Below are positions 58,901-64,000 of a stretch of 64,000 nucleotides of DNA, in pieces (within the stretch, counting starts at the first letter, position 1; each line of letters opens with the position of its first letter). Source of the stretch: Coniella vitis (lineage: Eukaryota > Ascomycota > Sordariomycetes > Diaporthales > Schizoparmaceae); contig WUJK01000005.1 in assembly GCA_011317545.1 (NCBI GenBank), positions 1,860,001 through 1,924,000 of the forward strand. The letters are read 5' to 3'. The position numbers and the translations under genes are program-made. The notes beneath the pieces are model-generated. The model did no database searches. It was given only the letters and a program-made list of their open reading frames with translations, and was not told the origin of the DNA.

Positions 58901-60196
58901 GCGTAGTTGCTGCCAGCTGAGCAACGCTGCCAACCACAGGTCCGCCTCGTCTGCCTTGGAAGGCCATAATAATATTTCGGCGCCATTTTGCGGATTCACG
59001 ACCTCGAGGCAGGGGCGGTCCATATCTGGCCTCTCAACTGGCAATACTCGACATCCTCGCAGATCTGGTATTATGGCTGTATGGAACATGGAGCTGTCGT
59101 TCGAGTCGAACATCAAGCTGCCCCTCTCATCTTCGATATAACACAAGCCAGTATACCATGGCCCATTCGACTCGACTTGGTACGAAATTTCGCCTCTCAT
59201 TCTCCCACACAAGTTCTTCATGAGCCACAAGATTTTGTTCGCATCGTCGGTCGGTACGGGCAAAACGAGAGAGTCGGCGGAAGGGGGTGGGGATAGCATG
59301 GGAGATGTCGGCCGTGACGTCCGCTTCATCAGCTTTGCTCTAGTGGATCCCTTCTTATCTTTGACGGCGCCTCCAGTTTGTATATGCAAATCAGTGGGTC
59401 GAGTATGGTACATGGAGGTATATCCGGGGGATTCGATCATGGGTGAGTGCCTGGGCATCGGCGGGCCCCTCAGCATTTCTTCGTGCTGCGGCATGGAGCT
59501 CATGGAGCCGGTTGACGAAACAGATCCCACTCTATGCCTCGGGGGCTCGATCGGAGGCGTGATGGATGGCTGGCGGTATGGCCCGTCCATTGTGTGGCCG
59601 CGGGGACGGACGGCGGAAGGGCGTGGAGGACTCGAGGAAACGCTATCGAGAGAGTTGGGGAATGCGTCGTTGAAGACAATGCCTTGGCGTCGCGAGCTGC
59701 CTGGGGTGCTGGCGTTGGACATGGTACCACCAGGCACGGCTGGTAACGACCTGGCTGGGGAATTGGGCGAGGATCTCGAGCCAAGGCCACCACCACTCCC
59801 ACCACTTCCACCACCAACAACACCAGCAGCGACGCGGGAGGAGCCGGTCGCGGCCGGTCCAGGGACACTGGACAGCCTGCTGTTTGCGTCAATTCCGTTG
59901 TGTGCGCCCTCTTCTGGGGTCGAATCTGGCGTAACAGCCCGCAGAGTGGCTTGAGGGTTGGTGGAGACGGGGAAATTCGTCGTGGCTGAACGGTGTGCGG
60001 AGGTTGTGCTAAAGTGAGCTGGAGGCGGACTCAGAGCTGAAGCGGACCTGACTTGGCCGCCTGCTGGGCCCTGGTCCTGGGGAAAGGCGGGATCGAGGGT
60101 ATGCAGGAGCGGTACAGAGGGCAGCGAGCTCGAGGGACGGCGTGGGTGAAGCGGTGGGCGCGAGGAAGCGTCTTGAGATTTTCGGCGGGCATCCAT
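55928..60196 (-). CDS. BUD2: BUD2/CLA2-like Ras GTPase-activating protein
   Basis: One uninterrupted frame of 1422 residues. Yeast Bud2 stimulates GTP hydrolysis by Rsr1/Bud1 and positions growth sites; filamentous homologues are linked to polarity. Residues 1-315 are Ser/Pro/Gly-rich and disordered. A PH-like domain is at about 322-432, a second PH-like stretch at about 470-600, a C2 domain at about 625-780 and the RasGAP domain at about 785-1110. Arg901 in LLFRGNSLLTQ fits the arginine finger, and FLFLRFICPAVLNP (1012-1025) is the classic RasGAP block. The last 250 residues are low complexity and rich in Gly/Ser/His. A gene this long with no intron is notable among intron-bearing neighbours. 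Domain limits are estimated by eye. Confidence 0.9.
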   Translation of the reverse strand: MDARRKSQDASSRPPLHPRRPSSSLPSVPLLHTLDPAFPQDQGPAGGQVRSASALSPPPAHFSTTSAHRSATTNFPVSTNPQATLRAVTPDSTPEEGAHNGIDANSRLSSVPGPAATGSSRVAAGVVGGGSGGSGGGLGSRSSPNSPARSLPAVPGGTMSNASTPGSSRRQGIVFNDAFPNSLDSVSSSPPRPSAVRPRGHTMDGPYRQPSITPPIEPPRHRVGSVSSTGSMSSMPQHEEMLRGPPMPRHSPMIESPGYTSMYHTRPTDLHIQTGGAVKDKKGSTRAKLMKRTSRPTSPMLSPPPSADSLVLPVPTDDANKILWLMKNLCGRMRGEISYQVESNGPWYTGLCYIEDERGSLMFDSNDSSMFHTAIIPDLRGCRVLPVERPDMDRPCLEVVNPQNGAEILLWPSKADEADLWLAALLSWQQLRPSALRTGTNSQTTTPTSQSRPELIRRGSSTASTAPNVIKVSLVSLWDRGVAHSPRAIVKRASTRDLRSAQTGWRKVSCILYDNGELKLITEHDGAIQCVIPLSQLSRCAIQQLDRSVLDEDFCIAIVPSYASTSTQLSLFRPIFISLEGRVLFEVWFVLMRAFTVPEIYALDDSEEDPIVEVTNFEAEPTSEMFRVEKTINLRIIEAKLGGPTSPVNSSARERHGKHEQDAFVGNYFAEVHLDGDLRARTITKTATRTPFWRDDCEFTDLSANLPALQVVLKRYEGNMDSLAFSLHTSSRLPRGVNLTEIKCGSVDIPLHNLDRGRDYEEWRQIHDDKQQLIGTLLCKVRHEELIVFMARDYKAISEMLHKFSLGLTAQISEALPGHLRRLAELFLNIFQVTNKSSEWLMALVEDEIDGIGQQAQMKKMRFSRRLKSSEALDVANANEREALRDMGKTLAGEANLLFRGNSLLTQALEFYMRRLGSDYVEEVLGDKIYEINEINPNCEVDPGKLQQGEDINQHWDQLIHFTNEIWECIAQSASRFPAELRHILKYIRAVAEDRYGDFLRTVAFTSVSGFLFLRFICPAVLNPKLFGLLRDYPRPRAQRTLTLIAKALQALANLSSIGKKEIWMEPMNRRFLSARRQGLKDFIDEVCSIPAQSTSIMLPAPYSTPVTILGRLSPLAREGFPSLPFLVDHARNFASLVKLWKDHSKANTNDGRYDGELLAFHRECTALQDRADMCMNRIDAVRAMDHENLSLPTDSDLGLSDALEHVSLHDLSNNNISTISRGSSITPWPDASSNTEKPPGSSRGSSFDEERSYNARSYRGSERRAHSRHHRPPPWSVESYGANAGSSQQQHRHHDQGPPNVIKSLRTSKNAKKFISGILRKIDRDKFSGSGGGLDVVPSSSSQSYLGASSQSQHLLSSSSTFRVPGGNGGAGGYDDTNNGGGGGSKLGSATTPTGIIRRDKEKGKSIGLGGFEGWSESSRH

Positions 60197-63100
60197 GCCG
60201 ACGAGCGGGAGTAGCGCGTGGGCTTGACACCTGCAGGGCTGGATCGGACCACATCTACATAAGCATCAGTGCAAGTGGTACTATTGCATGTGCACTATGC
60301 CGCAAGTATAGGAGGGATTGCACTGCAGTGCACATTGGAGGAGTCGAGACTGTGCTGCCAACGAGACGTAGATAGACTGGGTGGAAGGACGGATGCTGCT
60401 GCAGTCGGCAAAAGTTCAGAGAGGGGCGCGCCGAAGGGTTCCAGAAGCAGCGTGAGCTGTGTTCGAAGCGAGCAGGCTCCACCAGCGAGCGATGCTGTAT
60501 CGGTTGGCGTCGGTGGCAGCTGGGCAGAGCTGGTTGGGTGTAAGGGTGGATTGACAATTAGCAACAGATGCCCCAGTAGGTAGGCTGGTAGGTAAGCAAG
60601 TAACCGACGGTGATTTTAGGCTTTAGGTACTGTGAGCGCTGTAGGGAAGTACCCGGCAGCCACAGTCCTATGTAGTTGGGCGCTGTTTCTGGGTGGGGCC
60701 TCTTCTCTGTGGCCTTGAGGCGAACGGAAAGCAACAACAGCAGTGCAGCCACACGGAGGACAGGGCGCAACCGCAGAACATTCGAAACACAGAAAATCAA
60801 AAGAGAGAAGAGTGGCCTGTGGTTAGCAGGCATGGGATGCGGCCGCGAATCATGGGGCCGCGACAGGTGGGAAAGGATTGGACTGGACAAGCTTGAGGAG
60901 CCAAAGCGACTTGTGGTAACGAGAGCAATCCTTTCGGAGAATTCTAGGCAGTTGACGAGCGAGAGGATCAGTCCTGTGACCCTCTTGGCGGTGCTGGCCT
61001 GCTGGCACTTGGAGTCCAAGGCCAGCGAACAAGGCCAGCGAGCAGGGACAGGCCTAGAGGAGGCAACGGTGAAGATGGAAGGGCGTTCCCCGGGGTGGAG
61101 GTGAAGCTCCCGAGCAGGCCGAGCTGGGCCGCCTGGAGCTAGCCAAGCAGCCAAGTAGCCGTCCTTTACCCGTTGCGCCTTGCCACTATGATATGTATCG
61201 GACCTGGCTAGCCCAACAAGCCCTGATCGCGACTGTCAGGCTGCCGGACTGACTGCAAGCTTGCCAGGGCTCTCAATCCCCTCTTTTCCCCTTGCCGCGG
61301 CGACGCCCACGCTCGCGGCTGGAGCGTGTGCCTATGTTCTTTTCTGGCCTCTCGCTAAGTCTCCTCTTCTTGATCGTTGACCATGTATCGTGCTGTCGTC
61401 GTACTTGCAATCATTGAACCAAACCGCGGGCTGCCCAGTGGATGCCTGGGTACTTACAGTGAGTCGCCCACTACCTACTATGTAGCTTGCCTAGCAGCCC
61501 GAGGTACTTCACATAGCAAGTGCTAGTTGGCAAGGGGCCTGTGCCGGGGCCTTGCATGTCGTGGGCGCGAGCGGGGAATCCCGAGCGAAATGGCTGATCC
61601 AAGAGTTTTAGCGTCAGGGATACCGGGCACAGCAACCGCGCTACAGGCTGTTAGTGCCCCTCTAGGACCGCAGATGGACCTGGGAAGGAATGGAAGGGCC
61701 AGTGTCGCATTCAGCATGACCACAAACATAGGACAATCGTCTACTCGATCGAGGGCGAGGTTCACGAAACAGTTTGCTACCGTCAGCCTCGTCCTCTCAG
61801 CTGCGTCAGACAAAGGCAACAGCAGCCTCGTTGCACTGATGCTACGCTATGCTTCGTCCCCGCGGTCGGTGCCTCGTGGCCCAGAGGCCCGCGATGCTTA
61901 TTGCTCCTAGGGCTGCTGTCAGGGTCGCATTGCGGCACTGATCTCTGGAATTCTTCTCTTTCCATGGCCTTCTGCCCATCACCAGCCTCGCCCGCCAGCC
62001 CCGCTGCACCTGCACTTTTAGGAACGCCCAGTGCGCTCTGCCGCCTCACCTGCCCGTCCAGGACACCCAATGTCGGTACCGGAGTAGCGAGCAACGAGAT
62101 ACGGGCTCGCGACTTGCTTGTTGGTACTGGGCCTCCTTTTCCTGTACAGCAAGCTGCGTGACGACAAGGCAGCACACCAAGCTGTTGGGCCTTGGCACGT
62201 TGTTGTCGTTCTTGCAACGAGAGCCAGGACAAGATGTGGATGGCTCTTGCACCAACTCGTCCCGCCAGTCTGGGGCCGCACGCTATAGCGAGCCTGTGCT
62301 CACAAATCATGTCGTCGTTCCAACGGATATGAATACCGCATCGGGCAACCCTGAGGCCGGCCCAGCGTTGAGACGGGGCACCGACGCATCGAGGCGCTGC
62401 CGATGTGACTGATCACACCGCCGCCTAATCTAGATATTCCACGCCGCTGCCACCGTCGGCACTTTGGCCGCCGCCTTCTTTTGTGTCAAACGACGACAGA
62501 GTGCGGCGCAGTACTATGACTATGTACAGTGTCATGGAACCTGTACTGTGTATGATACCTGCATGCGTCCCTCGATTGCGGTTGATCGCATTCGGCCATG
62601 TGCCTGGTTCTACATACATGGGAATATGCGTTATCTGTCTTGTACACCGAGAATGCCTCCAAGCTTGCAATTCGCAACGTCTAGGCAACAGCACAAGCAC
62701 TCTTCACTATGCATAAGGGATGGACTCTTTGCGCTCAGTGCTCTCGAGCCCTGATCGCCATTCTCACCCTGCTCAGGGGGATTTAATCCCGACATATTCC
62801 CACTATTGCACGCCTTGGTCCACAGGCCCAAAACGGGGCTCTGGAGCGTAGCCATGATGGTCCACGGCAAGACCCGTCTCAACGGTCCGAGAGCTAAGTA
62901 CTATGTAAATTGCCCACGAGATTCAACGACAGCCCTCGAGGCACAAAGGCAGACATTTGGTACAATTGCCGTGCTTTCCGTCTCTCCCAAATTTAGTGTC
63001 AACGCTTAATCGAAAATAATCATCATCATTAGGCTCTTGTCAGAGTTGCCAGTCTTGGTGTCATCTTACAACTCTTTGAAGGGAGGCCGAGCAGTGCGAA

Positions 63101-64000
63101 CACCGGTTCATCTGTTAGTTGACGATGACAGAGATACATAGTACAGGAGTGATCTCATTGTCCCCACCCACGTAATCAGCAAGACTTGCGAGCTTTTTGC
63201 GCCATAATTCCAAGGACATCCCATGAGCACAGTTATATCCAAAGCTCAAGGTGGGGCGCCATTTCTGTGCTCCCCAATCACTCTGATGGGAGCGTGGAGT
63301 CAAACGTCGTCAAATAGGACTTGCACATGCAGGGCCATCTTGTTAAATACCGTTCCCTTGATCCAATTTCACGGAGGAGGGCACTGCTTGCGGTAATATT
63401 GGTTGTGTTCATGGACAAAAGACCAAGTATAACCTGGTATCTATGTAAACCTTGCATACGGATTGCTTCAAACACCTTTCTATAGTGTCTACTCCGTGTG
63501 TGTAAATGAGGCAAGCCGTTGATATATAGCTTGGCGAAGCTGGGGTAGCTTGTTGCGTGTCACAGAAAGCCGTCTGAATTTCCACCATGTAAGTGCTGAT
63601 TATTCTGGCGCCAGAGTAGTGTATCCCTTACCTATTTGCGTATTCAGGTAAATCAAGACAAGTATTCATATCGCTTTATATGTTCTGCAGATATTCTATG
63701 TATTGTCGAACTTTGGCAAGACGCCGCCTAGCTAAGTAGATGCCCAAGGCAGGCTTGCTATGGCATAGATGATACCAGCACTTGCGGTGCCATTTGCCTG
63801 CAGGCCATGATCATCCATCAATGCTGGATGAATACAAATTTTGACTCAATTTAAATCACAGTTTGACGACTAAAAGCAAACCACGATCGTAGGTTGCCAA
63901 TCCATCTTCGCAGACATGGCCATTCGTTTAGGATACAGCTGTCAGCACCGGAAGCGCCCACCATATTGCAAGAATACTACAGAGGACTGTACGAATCGAA
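60197..64000. other. Gene-free right-hand interval
   Basis: It includes the BUD2 promoter and leader. No gene is supported to the window end; frames at 60.5-62.3 kb overlap on both strands. GTACTATGTA or its complement occurs near 62901 and 63135, with variants near 61480 and 62520. Confidence 0.5.

Noticed and set aside
60558..62310. Several 100-200-codon frames upstream of the BUD2-like gene
   Set aside because: They overlap on both strands and lack domains; the composition suits a GC-rich promoter and leader.

Overview
This is a chromosomal stretch of a filamentous ascomycete, most likely a Sordariomycete and plausibly one of the Hypocreales. The evidence is short introns (54-242 bp) with GTRNGT-type donors and CTGAC/CTAAC branch sites close to the acceptor, intergenic gaps of 0.4-7 kb, and fungal-specific families (fungal bZIP, Iec3, GtaA glutaminase, BUD2-type RasGAP). 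I could support 20 protein-coding genes. Each spliced model below keeps one open frame across every junction. I saw no rRNA, CRISPR array, intact transposon or convincing tRNA.

Layout. 0-8.4 kb is gene-poor and holds one bZIP transcription factor (minus). 8.4-23 kb is a compact block: RluA/Pus9-type pseudouridine synthase (minus), hotdog thioesterase (plus), Gfo/Idh/MocA oxidoreductase (minus), membrane-anchored PNPOx-like flavin protein (plus), small single-pass membrane protein (minus), ureidoglycolate lyase (plus), 2H phosphoesterase (plus), ribosomal protein eL42 (minus) and a lipase (minus). 23-30 kb is a 7-kb stretch with no gene I can support, ending in the CT-rich promoter of a secreted GtaA glutaminase. 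32.3-35.3 kb is microsatellite-rich and empty. 35.3-42.4 kb holds Igo1/endosulfine (plus), MYG1 nuclease (minus), Ino80 subunit Iec3 (plus) and NADP isocitrate dehydrogenase (minus). One C2H2 zinc-finger gene (minus) sits alone near 45 kb. 49.6-60.2 kb holds NOT3/NOT5 (minus), D-aminoacyl-tRNA deacylase (plus), cyclophilin-40 (plus) and a single-exon BUD2-like RasGAP (minus). 60.2-64 kb is empty.

Function. Most genes are conserved housekeeping genes. Three are linked to nitrogen: ureidoglycolate lyase (purine breakdown), the secreted glutaminase and NADP-isocitrate dehydrogenase (2-oxoglutarate supply). Two relate to translation or RNA quality (D-aminoacyl-tRNA deacylase, pseudouridine synthase). 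Two relate to nutrient or polarity signalling (Igo1, BUD2). Neighbours are mostly unrelated and transcribed in mixed directions. This is ordinary core synteny, not a biosynthetic cluster.

The less ordinary signals are a GC-AG intron in the glutaminase gene, start codons isolated in 3-bp and 7-bp first exons, a possible second start in NADP-IDH, a 10-mer recurring in intergenic DNA, an 18-bp perfect palindrome, and two tRNA-promoter-like relics. I found no clear previously undescribed system.
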